A DNA stretch of 64,000 nt from Grifola frondosa (taxonomy: Eukaryota > Basidiomycota > Agaricomycetes > Polyporales > Grifolaceae): NCBI GenBank assembly GCA_001683735.1, contig LUGG01000003.1:2542001-2606000 (forward strand). Direction: 5' to 3'. The notes beneath the pieces were generated by a model. The model had not been told where the DNA came from, ran no database searches, and was given only the letters and a program-made list of their open reading frames with translations. Shown in pieces: positions 46,942-58,254 of this stretch (the first letter of the stretch is position 1; every line of letters starts with the position of its first letter). The position numbers were made by a program, and so were the translations under genes.

Positions 46942-48186
46942 ATGGCCTCTGCCCCAATATTTCCGCAGCCAGCATCTATCGATGACCAGCTCGCCTCCCT
47001 CGACAAAATCCCTCTGTTCATGAAATCTCTGCCATCGGAGGGCGCAGACGATACTGCCATCTCGGCCTTGCAGAGCCTCGCATACGAGGGGACTCCAGAT
47101 GGTGGGTGGGGCGCTGATGCCTCCCACGTTCAGCGGCAGCACCGACCCGACATCTCCTTTCAGAAATTGCACAGAACTTCAAGGATCAGGGGAACGACTA
47201 CTTCAAGGGCAGGCGGTACCGCGAGGCCCACGGGTTCTACTCCCAAGGTATAGATGCGAAGCCCACAGACCAGATGATTTTGGAAGCGCTTTTGTGCAAT
47301 CGCGCGGCTTGCAATTTGGAACTGAGTGAGTGCGTTTCTCGCTGCTGTGAATCATTGTCTGATTTAATGCTGTTAGAAAATTATGGAAGCGTCCTGAAGG
47401 ATTGTTCGAAGGCAATATCTATCAACCCACGTTCCTCCAAAGCGTATTACCGCTCAACATTAGCACTGGTGGCTCTTGATCGTCTGGAAGAGGCCCTGGA
47501 TTGCTGTGACCGATGTTTACAATTCGACCCGGACAACAAGGACGTGCAAGATGCACGCGTGAAGGCGGCAGACCTGGAAGACAAGAGAGACCGCAAAGAA
47601 CGCGAGAGGCAGGAGAAGCTATTAAAAGAGAAACACAGAAAACAGCAGCTGAAAAAAGCTTTCAGCGTGAGTATAGTCATTCAGTGTCTTTCTGTCAATG
47701 ACATCGACTCGTTAATAGGAACGGAACCTCATAATTGTGTCAAATCCCGAAGGACCATCTAATAATCCATACGAACCTTCCTTCGACCCTGAGGATTTAA
47801 CGAACAACACGCTGATTTTGCCAGTCTTCTTCCTGTATCCACAGTACGCAACGTCGGATTTGATCTCGCACTTTGTCGAGAATACAGCGTTCGCTGCACA
47901 TTTATCTGACATGTTCCCTCCCAATGCTGCAATACCCGAGTGGGACAAGAACAAGGAATATGTCAATGGCCAGTTGGCGGTCTATGCCATGACACATCGG
48001 AAGAGGTTACTGAAGGTTGGAAAGAAGACGACGCTCGAGGATGTGTGTAAGGCTGCGCGGGGGAAAGATGGGGAACCGAAGGATGGTCTGGAATTAAAGG
48101 ATGGGTGCTTGACGTTCGTCGTGCTGCCCAAGGGAGAGGTGGAGCAAAGATGGGTGGAAGACTACAAGAGGGCTCGAGATAGCTAG
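46942..48186 (+). CDS. CNS1: Hsp70/Hsp90 co-chaperone CNS1 (TTC4)
   Basis: TPR co-chaperone bridging Hsp70 and Hsp90 in the cytosol; essential in yeast and tied to elongation factor folding. N-terminus MASAPIFPQPASIDDQLASL and DKIPLFMKSLPSEG, then three TPR units: NFKDQGNDYFKGRRYREAHG, ALLCNRAACNLELKNYGSVL and SSKAYYRSTLALVALDRLEE, the last followed by CDRCLQFDPDNKDVQDAR. A charged coiled coil (KRDRKERERQEKLLKEKHRK) leads to the C-terminal Wheel domain: NTLILPVFFLYPQYATSDLI, FVENTAFAAHLSDMFPPNAA, PEWDKNKEY and VVLPKGEVEQRWVEDYK. Five exons, no break, clean TAG stop. The dicarboxylate-clamp Asn and Lys positions look kept in the TPRs. Confidence 0.93.
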
Positions 48187-48567
48187 ACTCAGATTACTAG
48201 CCAACTGGTGTATGGTGTCATATCGCGAGTCAGTACTAGTTACTCCAGGTTGAGTTGAAGCAAGAGACGGCGCCCGCGCTCGAGCGCTCATGGTGTACAC
48301 AAGGTGTTCGGGGTCGTAACTCAGAGTCACGCCCCCCGTTCCAACCTTACCGGCATCGGAAAATCTACCGACTACACCACCGACGACGACGACGGCGACA
48401 GGCAGGCCAGGTGAGCTCAATTTAGTGTTTCTGACGAATGTTTGGAGGGTGTGTGGACAATTGGTTCGACTGGAATGGCGAGGGGACGAGTGGAAGGCGA
48501 TGGATGGATGAAGCAAGGTTCGGATGCTGACCTGCTCCTTCACGTTTGTTCAGGCCCCCAAATCAAC
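48187..48567. other. Intergenic region and 5'UTR of RPS7
   Basis: 381 bases covering the CNS1 3' end and the RPS7 promoter and leader. The leader appears to contain an intron (48411-48553). Confidence 0.5.
48411..48553 (+). other. Probable 5'UTR intron of RPS7
   Basis: gtgagctcaa follows an exon-like ggcaggccag, and cacgtttgttcag lies 14 bases before the ATG. A leader intron just upstream of the start is common in fungal ribosomal protein genes. Confidence 0.55.
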
Positions 48568-49291
48568 ATGTCTGTCCAACACAAGATACTCCGAACCGCC
48601 AACGCGCCCACGACCGCTCCGGATGAAACTGAGATAAATGTTGCTCAGGCTTTGATCGACCTCGAGAGCAGCGCCCCCGAGCTCAAGTCGGAGCTTCGAC
48701 CCCTGCAGATTTCTGCTGCGCGTGAAGTCGATGTTCGCGGCGGCAAGAAGGCCATCGTCGTCTTCGTCCCCGTTCCCCAGCTCAAGGCATTCCACAAGGT
48801 CCAGCCTAGGTGCGTGTCGTGTCTTATCTCTAAGTTTGCAGGTGCCGGAATGAGAGTGTTCATGGTGTTTGGGCGCGTGGCAGGCTGACCCGGGAATTGG
48901 AGAAGAAGTTCTCCGACCGTCACGTAGTTTTCGTTGCCCAGCGTCGGATGCTGCGCAAGCCCACCCGTACTTCCCGCGTCAAGCAGAAGCGCCCTCGCAG
49001 CCGGACTCTCACTAACGTCCACGAGAAGATCCTGGAGGACCTCGTCTTCCCCACCGAGATTGTTGGCAAGCGGACGCGGGTGGCCGTTGATGGCTCAAAA
49101 CTCCTGAAAGTGTACGTCTTGCATGTATTTGTATGGATGTGTCCTAACTGACTCGGGCATAATTGCGCAGTTTCCTTGACTCCAAGGATGCGACATCATT
49201 GGAGTACAAGCTCGACTCGTTCTCCTCAGTATACCGCCGTCTGACAGGGAAGGACGTCGTGTTCGAGTTCCCCGTGCAGGCGCAGGAGTAG
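48568..49291 (+). CDS. RPS7: 40S ribosomal protein eS7
   Basis: Small-subunit ribosomal protein. Three coding exons spliced to [140 protein letters not shown] and [20 protein letters not shown], ending [15 protein letters not shown]. About 197 residues, full length, with no break. Introns near 48810-48883 and 49111-49170. The start ATG is in an aaATG context after a short CA-rich leader. Confidence 0.97.
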
Positions 49292-49745
49292 ACCACGGTC
49301 TTTCATTGCATTTATGGCTACATGACATGTTTTCTGCCGTCTCCATCCCACTAAAATGTATGCGCATAGTCGATTAGGTGCAATCATTTTCATGTTCCGC
49401 CATTGAGCACTGCCTTGCATTGACACACGCAAGGTTGGTCATCGGAAATTAAAGACTCGGGTGGCGTTTGACTGTGCAATGCACAGGATGGAACGGCCTA
49501 CGTTTTTGTGGATCTCTACGTGCGTAGCACGGGCGCTAAAATGTGCAGATGAATCTATCACTGCTTTCGTGCCGATCGAACCGAGCACGTGGTTCGCGTG
49601 GCTTGTTCTTCGTCTTTAAGCACCAGTTCTGGTATCCCTCCGCTGTTCTCTTCCTCCTAATTCCTGCTTTCGCGTTCGTGCCCCTCCTTTAACTCTTCCG
49701 CGTTAGCGGCCCCCTCCCCATCTTTTCGACTGGTATTTTGGCATT
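49292..49745. other. Intergenic region RPS7 / Rab gene
   Basis: 454 bases with the RPS7 3'UTR and the promoter and pyrimidine-rich leader (about 49610-49735, many ctcttcctc-type tracts) of the Rab gene. No gene is supported. Confidence 0.45.
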
Positions 49746-51146
49746 ATGGCCGACTATCCTCGTATGTCGGACCCATACAGGAAGTCCAGGCACGACCAGG
49801 GGGTCGACGCCAAGATTGTAATAATGGGCAACACAGGTTTGTCTTTTGGCTTGTGGCACTCGTAGAGAACAGAACGTGCCGTTAATTTGATTGTGATCTT
49901 TCAGGTGTCGGCAAGACCAGCCTGTTACACAGATATACCCAGAATAAGTTTGATCCCAAGAATACGACTTCTACGACTGGTGCTTTCTTTGTTACCAAGA
50001 AGGTGTATGTAGATGGGATCAAGGTCAGGTTACAGCTTTGGGATACAGCAGGTCAGGAGAGGTTTCGTAGCATGGTGGGTGTGCGCTCTTGTTCGTATCG
50101 AAGCACAGTGATGCTGAGTGCCTCTGTAGGCACCTATGTATTACCGTGGGGCAAACGCTGCACTGTTGTTGTACGATATAACGAACGCGTCTAGCTTCGA
50201 GGATATTCGAGGTTGGTTAGAAGGTGAGCGGTATCTGGTCCAAGCGTTGCGTGCGCACACTGACTAACACCCTCTCGCCCGCCCTCGATTCTAGAGCTCA
50301 AGAGGAATTGCTCGAACGATTTAATTATCTATATTGTGGGCTCTAAAGCGGATCTTCACCACCATCGACAGATCACGTCTGACCTCGCCCGCCTCTCATT
50401 ACATAACTGGTTTCCTCCACCTCGGCCCCAACCCCTCCACCGCCGCCTACGCCGTCGACATTCTCCTACATCCGTCCCCGATTCACATCGTTCACGAGTG
50501 TCCGTTCTGTTCCTGCCCTCACATCCGCACCCAAGCCACTTGTTTCTCCACCACCTGAAGCTGACCCTTACGACGACTGTAGGATATCAGCCCTGAAACG
50601 CTCTAACACCACAGCTTACACCCGCCCACGCGCTAAGAGTGGGGGACTTCTTCTTCCCCGCGCTAACTCGACCAGTGCAGCTTCGCGTTCGTCACCCGCA
50701 CGCTTAGGAGCACGTTATCGCACTGGAGGATGGAACGAACTCGAAGACGGAAGTAGTCACACACTAAACGAAGACGAGGAAGGCGACGAGGCGGAGGACG
50801 AAGAATGGGGACTGCATAAAGGCATGGAACTTTTTGAAGTCTCCGCCAAAGACGACGTAGGTTCGTGCGAGTTCTTTTGCCACTGCAACATCCCACTGCA
50901 GCTCTAGCATCTACAATCTGATTGGACATTTATACGACAGGCATTGAGCAGCTATTCAATACATTGATCGCTGCTATCATCGCAAGAAAAGACAGTATTG
51001 AGCGAGAGAACGAGATGAAGAGACGCGATAGCGTGTTGCTCTCCACTATCAGCACTCCTGCGTGGGCTGCTCAGGCCGAAGAGGAAGAGGCTCGGGAGAA
51101 GGCCCGTGAAGCCGCGCACACTTCTTGGACCTGCTGCTCGACGTAG
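49746..51146 (+). CDS. Atypical Rab-family GTPase with a long insert before the G5 motif
   Basis: Membrane-traffic GTPase. Spliced order: N-terminal extension [38 protein letters not shown] (P-loop), [20 protein letters not shown] (switch I), [20 protein letters not shown] (switch II) and [20 protein letters not shown]. Then [12 protein letters not shown], where Rabs normally have NKxD, so Asn is Ser. An insert of roughly 130 residues follows, Pro/Ser/Arg-rich, then acidic ([15 protein letters not shown]), before G5 [20 protein letters not shown]. The C-terminus is a charged helix and ends TSWTCCST, a cysteine pair suited to geranylgeranylation. A one-base break at 50426-50429 lies in the insert; one extra C restores it. 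The Rab class is unclear. Confidence 0.85.
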
Positions 51147-51705
51147 ATTGCGAGCTGCCTTCTTCTGCGTTCTCTTTATGTCTCGTCGCATCTGTCCTAT
51201 ATCCCATAGGATCTATGGATCGAACTCGCTCTCACTCTTGCTTTCCGTCTCGCCACTCACGACTCTAGGTTATTGTTTTTCTATTACGTTCGCTACCCTA
51301 TCATGCCACCGCTCTCTCCATCTCCTCACCAATTATCTCAGCGCTGACCAGGATATCCCCCTTCATTTTACCATTTCCGATTTACGACTTCCCTCTAACA
51401 TGTCCTACCTTACATACAACGTTCTTAGTGATGCATTTCGGCCATCATGTTTCGCAGTATCCTCTTGCGTGTTTTATCCCATTGTTTTGTCGTTTCAGGA
51501 TCTCTCCAGCTTGATCATCGTTCAGCTTCGTCTGAATCCAAACTTGCAGAGTCTAACAAATCTGCCACAATTTTCTATATAAGGAAAGCTGCCCCTTCTT
51601 CCGAGCGCTCAATGGCGCCGGCATGGCACTTTCTCTACAGCATCTTGATTAGTATCATACCATCGTGTCTGCTCCGTCTTCAGTCTCCTCCCCGTCCCCT
51701 AAGTC
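51147..51705. other. Intergenic region Rab / AMMECR1
   Basis: 559 pyrimidine-rich bases with several short open frames and no family resemblance. It probably contains the Rab 3'UTR and the AMMECR1 promoter. Confidence 0.4.
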
Positions 51706-52556
51706 ATGGCTCTTGTCTCTCCTACGTCTTCCGTTAACGTAGGAGAAGACGAAGGCGGGAATGTTTGCACCCCGGAACACTGCTTTCACAGCTTCGACGC
51801 ACTCTTTTGCACACTCACATCATCCAAGCCTATTCCTCCTAAGTTTTCTGATGATAAGTAGTGCGTGTGGCACTCGAATTAGTGGCAGTCTACTGATCCT
51901 TGTGCATAGCCCGCTCTTTGTAACATGGAACACCAAACCGTCTCGTCCTGGGCGGTCTCCGCGACTGCGGGGCTGCATAGGCACCTTTGAGCCCCTTCCC
52001 TTGAGGGACGGTTTGGCAGAGTATGCACTTATCAGTGCGTTCCGGGATTCTCGGTTCAGAAAGATTGAAGAACGGGAGCTCGAGAACCTGGAGTGCTGGT
52101 AGGCTTCACTTCCGCTCCTGTCGCGCACTGCACCCACTCAACGCCCGCGCCGCCAGCATCTCGCTGCTCACCGATTTCGAGGACGCCCTTTCCTACGTAG
52201 ACTGGACTGTCGGCGTGCACGGCATCTACATCACGTTCCCCCACCCGTCTCTTATAACGTCTTCCTCCCCGTCCTCTTCAAGCGCGCCGTCACCTTTGTC
52301 GTCCTCCGCCTCGCTGCTCACGCACAATTCCCTGAAGCATACTTTCTCTGCAACTTATCTGCCCCACGTTGCAGAGGAGCAGGGATGGGACAAGATAGAA
52401 ACTGTAGATAGCGCCATCCGCAAGGCCGGGTGGAGTGGACGCATCACAGAAGATCTGCGGCGCAATGTTAAATTACGTAGGTACCAGAGTCGGATGTGCA
52501 CCGTCGGATGGTCGGAGTACTTTCAATGGAGGAAAGACAATGGTGGCCAGATATAA
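51706..52556 (+). CDS. AMMECR1: AMMECR1-domain protein
   Basis: Conserved protein of unresolved molecular function, named for the human AMMECR1 gene; homologous to archaeal proteins. Three exons. Start MALVSPTSSVNVGEDEGGNV, CTPEHCFHSFDALFCTLTSS, then PLFVTWNTKPSRPGRSPRLR into the invariant RLRGCIGTFEPLPLRDGLAE. Further: YALISAFRDSRFRKIEEREL, ISLLTDFEDALSYVDWTVGV, HGIYITFPHP, a serine-rich insert (LITSSSPSSSSAPSPLSSSA), then TFSATYLPHVAEEQGWDKIE and LRRYQSRMCTVGWSEYFQWR. All conserved blocks of the domain are kept; the serine-rich insert sits in a surface loop position. No frame break. Confidence 0.92.
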
Positions 52557-52669
52557 TCCACGAATCATTTTCGTTCGGTCATTTCTTTATCCACGCTCAA
52601 ATTATCCAGGAAGAAACATGTTGTGTGTATGTAGACTACCCAATGTACAATGCGAGTGCGCTGAGAATG

Positions 52670-54505
52670 CTAGTGTCGGCTCTTCAGCTTGTCGAAGAAC
52701 GCCTCGTCGTAAACCGCGTCGTAGATCTTATTCCGGAAGCGCTCCACCCGGCCTCCCCATTTACCACCGAATTTCTCGATCAACTGTTCCCACACCCTGC
52801 ATAACTTTTTTCTATCGTGCCCACTCGTTACTGAGAATGCGACGAGTATCCAGTAGATGGTCCTGTCGCTAGGCCGGGCGGTGTGCGGCAGGCGTAGGAA
52901 GGAGGTAAAAAGTTGTTGAAGATTGTCCGCTGTCCACGCAGTTGACCTTAATCGTGTGGTCAGCAAGTGGTGGTCACCAGCTGGCAATGGAGGCCTCGCA
53001 TGACGAGCAAACCCAAGAAAAATGGCTCGAAAGGCCGGCAACGTGGGGGAAGCAATATCCAGTTCTGGTGGATCATGGTCATGTCGGGTGAGGGTATCTT
53101 TGGGCGCGGAAATCAATTGCATAAAGACCTCTAGACATCGCGTGAGGTCGCCATGATACGCGAAACATTGGATCAGGGTGTAGTACGTGACCGCGTTAGG
53201 CGTTAATGTTTCCGGAATAGTGATGTCTTCGGAGGCGTAGAGGTATTCGATAGCAGCATTGATGTCATCCTCTCCAGTGTTCGTCTCCGGCAGCAGATTG
53301 TGCCTCAACACGCGATAGATGGTCGAAGCTACTTCCAAGCGTCCATTACGACCATAGGCCCAGATGCATGCATTGAAACCATCCAGGCCAATCTCGAACC
53401 CTTGCTCCTTCATCTTGGAGAGGGTAGCACGTACGCCGGAGAGCTGTCTTGCCCGGGTAAAATATCGGATGAGTGACAGGTGAGTTATACGGTTGGGGGA
53501 TAGACCGGACGCATTCAGCATGGTCGTAGCGTGTCGCAAAGTAGCCTGGTTCAGGGTACGGCCTGCGATGTTGACTAAAGTCGTATATGTGAAGATATCG
53601 GGCTCAGCGAATTCGCCCACCGCACTTTGCCCATCACTGGACTGCGCGAATTCATTCTCGGAGAAGGCTGAGCCTGGGGCACTCCGCGATATCATATCGT
53701 GATACACGTCCAACGCCGACTTGAAATCCTCCACCCTAGTCTTCCGCCAGCCCTTCCCGGCGCAATCTATCAGCGCATTCCACTGCCACAAACGCACACG
53801 ACCGCCCCATTGGTGGAGGTGGGAGAGGACAGACAAGAGGCGGAGGAAGAGCGCACGAGTTCGGGGTTTTGTGGCGACCAGCAGGTGGGCGAGGCGATGC
53901 ATATACCTGAATGGGATGGGTAGGCCAGCACCAGCACCGTCCCGAGGGAGAGACAAGAGCATCTCATACGCGTCCCATGCCTCCGCGGAAGAATTCGTAG
54001 TGGCGATAATCTCGTGCAAACTACGACGATCCAGAGGTTTGTCAAGGACGGACGCACCATCCGCAGTTGTGCCAGGGATGGAAGTCTCGAGGTAACTTTC
54101 CTCAACCTCGGCATATTGTTCTGTAGCAAGGAGCTTCGCGTCCAGCCACTCTGCAGGATCTTCGTCATTCGGTTGGACAACGGGAGAAGGTGACGGGTTT
54201 TCTACAGCATCGTCTAGGTCACTTTTCCTGTGCATGTGATGACCAGATGGGATGCCAGCAACACCACGCCTACTGCCCAGCACATCCGCCCCAAGCAGCG
54301 CCTGCGAGCGGGGACAGCCTGCTTCGTCACCAACAGACGCGACATCCACAAGTGAACCGCGTCTAACATCTCCAAAGAGCGAGCTTTTGTTCGTCTGCAA
54401 CATGCCATGTCCAGCGAACTTGTGTAGGGGTCTGCAGCGTTGCAATAGAAAAAAGCGGGTTGCGTCATGAGTGTATACGAGGCCCAGAGAGGACGCTCTC
54501 AGCAT
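52670..54505 (-). CDS. Pentatricopeptide repeat protein, probably mitochondrial
   Basis: Single-exon PPR protein of 611 residues. The frame opens with TTG at 54508, so the start is the ATG at 54505. The N-terminus MLRASSLGLVYTHDATRFFL is a plausible presequence. After an acidic, disordered stretch, helices of PPR spacing appear: LWQWNALIDCAGKGWRKTRV, EPDIFTYTTLVNIAGRTLNQ, LSPNRITHLSLIRYFTRARQ, GLDGFNACIWAYGRNGRLEV and TPNAVTYYTLIQCFAYHGDL. The last part, GKWGGRVERFRNKIYDAVYD, is basic. This resembles fungal mitochondrial PPRs such as Cya5/Aep-type, but I cannot assign a target RNA. Convergent with AMMECR1. Confidence 0.8.
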   Translation of the reverse strand: MLRASSLGLVYTHDATRFFLLQRCRPLHKFAGHGMLQTNKSSLFGDVRRGSLVDVASVGDEAGCPRSQALLGADVLGSRRGVAGIPSGHHMHRKSDLDDAVENPSPSPVVQPNDEDPAEWLDAKLLATEQYAEVEESYLETSIPGTTADGASVLDKPLDRRSLHEIIATTNSSAEAWDAYEMLLSLPRDGAGAGLPIPFRYMHRLAHLLVATKPRTRALFLRLLSVLSHLHQWGGRVRLWQWNALIDCAGKGWRKTRVEDFKSALDVYHDMISRSAPGSAFSENEFAQSSDGQSAVGEFAEPDIFTYTTLVNIAGRTLNQATLRHATTMLNASGLSPNRITHLSLIRYFTRARQLSGVRATLSKMKEQGFEIGLDGFNACIWAYGRNGRLEVASTIYRVLRHNLLPETNTGEDDINAAIEYLYASEDITIPETLTPNAVTYYTLIQCFAYHGDLTRCLEVFMQLISAPKDTLTRHDHDPPELDIASPTLPAFRAIFLGFARHARPPLPAGDHHLLTTRLRSTAWTADNLQQLFTSFLRLPHTARPSDRTIYWILVAFSVTSGHDRKKLCRVWEQLIEKFGGKWGGRVERFRNKIYDAVYDEAFFDKLKSRH

Positions 54506-55055
54506 CAATGCAATGACCAGTCATCCTATAAACTCACGCGTCACATGAGATGCGGTTCACGAAACAGGGATTTTCGAGCATACCGCGACGCGACGAACGA
54601 GGACCTGCCAATGGGGAGACGCAAGGAGGCGTGCCAGCGTATCGTAGTACGCGCGCTGCGATAGTAGCGGTGTACGTGGCCGTTGTACACTGTACAAGAT
54701 ATGAAGACCGCTGCCCAAACAGGTGGGAGTAGTGTTGATCTTGTAGAGTCGTCGCAGAGGATGACGAAACGCACGGTGCTCTTCCCAACTTTTTTTGTCA
54801 CGGGCTACGCGCGCCCAACATCCCTGTCCTCATTGGCCGATCATAGTAACGTGGTCACATTGTCACACTAGTAGCGCTCAAATCGGCTTGTCGGCCAACG
54901 CTCATGCACCGCATCATGGGTACAGATATACGAGCTCATAGCGAAAGAGCGAGTCATATCATTGGCAATACAACGCATAGCATGGATGGTAACAGGCAAT
55001 GCATGATGGGAAAATGCGACGGTAAGTAGAGTAAGGTAGCGATAGAAGATCAAAT
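54506..55055. other. Intergenic region PPR / RPL3
   Basis: 550 bases between the PPR start and the RPL3 stop, both on the minus strand. Two minus frames of about 85 codons exist (54534-54801) but have no recognisable family or start context. I regard it as RPL3 3'UTR plus PPR promoter. Confidence 0.4.
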
Positions 55056-56553
55056 TCAAGAGCGAGCCTTGAGCGTTCCCAAAAACGCTCCCTTTTCTTC
55101 CGCAGTCTGGAACGATCCATGCTGTAACAAAGGTCGGTGAGTATGAGACCTTGTCAAACCGACAACCATGTATACGTACACCGAATTTGGACGATGTGTC
55201 GATGAACTTGAGTTGGACCTTCTCGAGGTCCGGCGAGAGGTGTGGACCATAAGTGACTTTCGGATGGTGATGACACGCTTCTTGGTACCCGGGATAGAAC
55301 CCTTGAGCATCAAGTAATCGTTCTTCACGATACCGTAGTGGGGGAAACCACCATGGGCGTGATGACCTTCTTCGTGATGTCATGCTCAGTCGAAGCGTTG
55401 CCCTCGTCAGAGCCAAGACCAATGCGGTAGATCTTCTTGTTAAGCTCAGTTCGGTGGTGATAACCGTCTGCAATGATGACAAGTGATGAGGTATGAATTT
55501 AAAAAAGTGGGATTGTACGCACTTTGACCAGCACGAGCCACCGAGAACATGACCTTCGAAGGATGCCAAGCACCGATACAAGCAACCTTGCGGAGACCTT
55601 TGTGCGTCTTTCTAGGCAGCTTTTGGTACCCCACCGGTGAGTAACACCCTCGAAGCCGTGACCCTTCGTGACAGCAATCACATCTATAACCTCGTCCTGC
55701 TCGAACACGGTGCCGACTTCCACCGGCTTCTCGAACAGACCGTGCGCGAACTCCACCTTGTCCGCGACAGAGCCACCGTTGACCTGGATCTCCATGAGGT
55801 GGCCTTCTTCTGGCTGAGACCGGTCTTGCGGATCTGGGTGTGTGCGAGGACACGAACCACAGTGCAGTATTTCCGGATACGCTCGAGTTCGCGGGCAATA
55901 GACTTGCCGCCATCCTTCAGCGTGCTTCTTCGCGTAACGCGTGAATGCCTTCTTCTTCGAGCGGTACCAGTTCTTGTAGAACCGACGCTTGAGCTCGTCA
56001 GAAAGATGGGACGCCCAGACGGTGGTAAGGGTGCGCAGACCACGGGGAGTCTCGACGTAACCGACAACACCAACGACAACCATCGGAGGCGTCTCAATGA
56101 CGGTAACGGCCTCCACGACCTCACGCTTGTGCATCTCTGAATGTACAATCGGTATCCGCAAATCAAAGTGGAAGTAAATCACTCACTGGATCCAGGACGG
56201 TCAAGGTCACGAACGACATGGGTCATACCAGCCTTGTAGCCCATAACCGCAGTCAAATGCACCTTCTTCTTAGGGTCGTCCTATCAGGTTTATTCCTGAG
56301 TCAGATATCCACTTGCAACATCACAACGCAGAACATACCCTGGGGAACGCCTTGACCTTGCCGCGGTGGCGGGCGGCACGCTTCCTGGGCAGGAATCCGA
56401 GCGAGCCATGGCGGGGTGCCTCGTACTGAAATTTGCATTATATTAGACGATCAAAGGTTCCCCAGAATATCTGACGCCACAGACCTTACGGTGACTACGT
56501 CAAGAACGTCAGCGATGCAAAAATACTGCAGAGATACATTATACTAACCTCAT
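55056..56553 (-). CDS. RPL3: 60S ribosomal protein uL3
   Basis: Large-subunit ribosomal protein near the peptidyl-transferase centre. Exon 1 is only ATGAG (56549-56553), exon 2 a 10-nt micro-exon (56485-56494), then TACGAG...; together [20 protein letters not shown]. Further: [120 protein letters not shown] and [16 protein letters not shown] at the end. The frame breaks five times: about 55913-55918 (one base too many), 55801, 55621-55624, 55351 and 55230 (each one too few). The first two compensate, so that one continuous open frame carries a wrong-frame stretch of about 40 residues between them. Such a protein cannot be a real variant, so assembly error is likely. Confidence 0.95.
56485..56494 (-). 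other. 10-nt micro-exon of RPL3
   Basis: On the minus strand tgacgtag is followed by TCACCGTAAG and gtctgt. Joined to ATGAG before and TACGAG after, it reads M-S-H-R-K-Y-E, matching the universal MSHRK start of uL3. Confidence 0.85.
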
Positions 56554-58254
56554 TTTTGAAGATCTTGCGAGGTCGGTGTCGGTGGTGAATGTTGTTGGCG
56601 CTTCCTGTGGGCGGTGGCGGTGGCTGAATGCTACTTTACAGTTTTTCCACGCAAAACAACTCCCGCTTCGTGAATTCTCTCAGGGATTTCCGGGGTCCTC
56701 ATTCGATCGTAAATCTCATGATTGTCGCGAGATCCGATCTGCTCAAGAATATCGGACATTTATACGCGTCGACGAACATTAATATTCACTCCAAGCTTCA
56801 ATTTTCGGTGTAATTCAAACAGTACAAATAAAACCACAACACCCTTCTACTCTGTTTGCATACACTCCCATAATATTTTGAATATTTTAACATCCATAGT
56901 CGCTCACGTCGAGCGGCTGCCAGCAGTCGAGATGAATAATACAAGGTCACTACAAATAAAGTGAGCGATAGAGAAGGATAGCAAAATAGTAAGACCTACT
57001 CGATGACACGAAAGTTCCTTCGTTGTGGTGGAGGGCTCATTTATTGGGTCGTTCTCGGTGTTGACGACGAAGATCGGTTGTCGACGATATTGGCCAAGAA
57101 TGCTTGTTGGCTCTGAGCCCCGTGTGGATCTCGAGTTCTGGATTATGTCTACTGCTTCTTGATGGTCATGATAGAGACAGCAAATGTGGGCAATTGCTGT
57201 ATCTGCCATATTTCCATGAGGACCTGTTGCCGACCCTCCAGCTGTGGGCATTGATCCAACTCGGCATGTGTCTTGTAACAGCCAGCCCTCGAGCCGCTGA
57301 AGTAATAAGTATTCAGCGACATGTGATGGTGACATTGAGAAGCAAAGGAGCTACAACGATAGTCACACAGTGACGAAAAATACCTCTTGTGAGTGGTTTT
57401 GTCATCGTATGAGATCGCATAGCTTTTTTACCAAACCCAGAATGGGTGCTCTTCGCAGGAAGATGGCAACCACCTTAGATGCTGCAACGATACCTTCCAG
57501 GAGTTGGAGTCGTGGGGGTTGAACACTGAGCCAGAATAATCGGATGCATCATCCTGTGTTCGAAGGTAGCCGAAGTTTCATTGTTTTCATTGACAGGAAC
57601 ATCCCACGTCAGAGCTGCAGAGCTCCCGTAACAACGTTTTGGCCCAGCTTGAGGACAACGGAGAGAGAACAAAAATACAAGGAAGGACGACGAGGCCTCC
57701 AGAGCATTTCTGCAGGGGAAAGGAACATAATCGTCAACGAAATGGACTCGCGACCTGCGCTGAGCAGTCGTTCTTGATCGGGAGGAGAGTGAGATTGGTA
57801 GACATGACAAGGATTGCGTTGAATCAATGAGAGTAACTTGAGTTGCATGCAAATTTATAGCTCGAAATGCTTAACTGCCACTCCCATGCGTAATCCGTGC
57901 GGACCAGCAGCCATTACAATTTTGACTGGCCGGATGCCGCATATTGGAGAGCGAAAAAGAGATGAACCCGGAAGGATCAGGTATATTTTGGGTATATTCC
58001 GACCCTAAGCCTAAGCATTAATGTCCTCAAATAAGCTGCCGATAGACACCCTATGGAAGTTCAGTCTACGAAAGCGTCTTGGACTCCAATTAATTAATGT
58101 GACTTCAGTTTCCAAAAACGCGCATGTCACACGCATAGTCACTCCCGTGACCACGAGCGCTTCTTGAGTTCATTCCACAGTCTCTCTACCTGTGGTCTGC
58201 GCTGTCCTGACGCAGATTCCACTGGGTTTCTCGATCTCCACAGTTAACCTTGCA
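56554..58254. other. 1.7 kb divergent intergenic region RPL3 / MRC1
   Basis: The largest gap in the window. Minus-strand frames at 56904-57335 and 57609-57848 (ATG, 79 codons) show no family resemblance; 57475-57852 opens with TTG. The part nearest RPL3 should contain its strong promoter. AT-rich blocks occur near 56810-56900 and 57960-58010. I cannot support a gene here, but a small orphan gene is possible. Confidence 0.4.

Noticed and set aside
57475..57852. 125-codon minus-strand frame in the RPL3/MRC1 gap
   Set aside because: Starts with TTG and has no recognisable domain or splice structure; kept only as a note in the gap entry.
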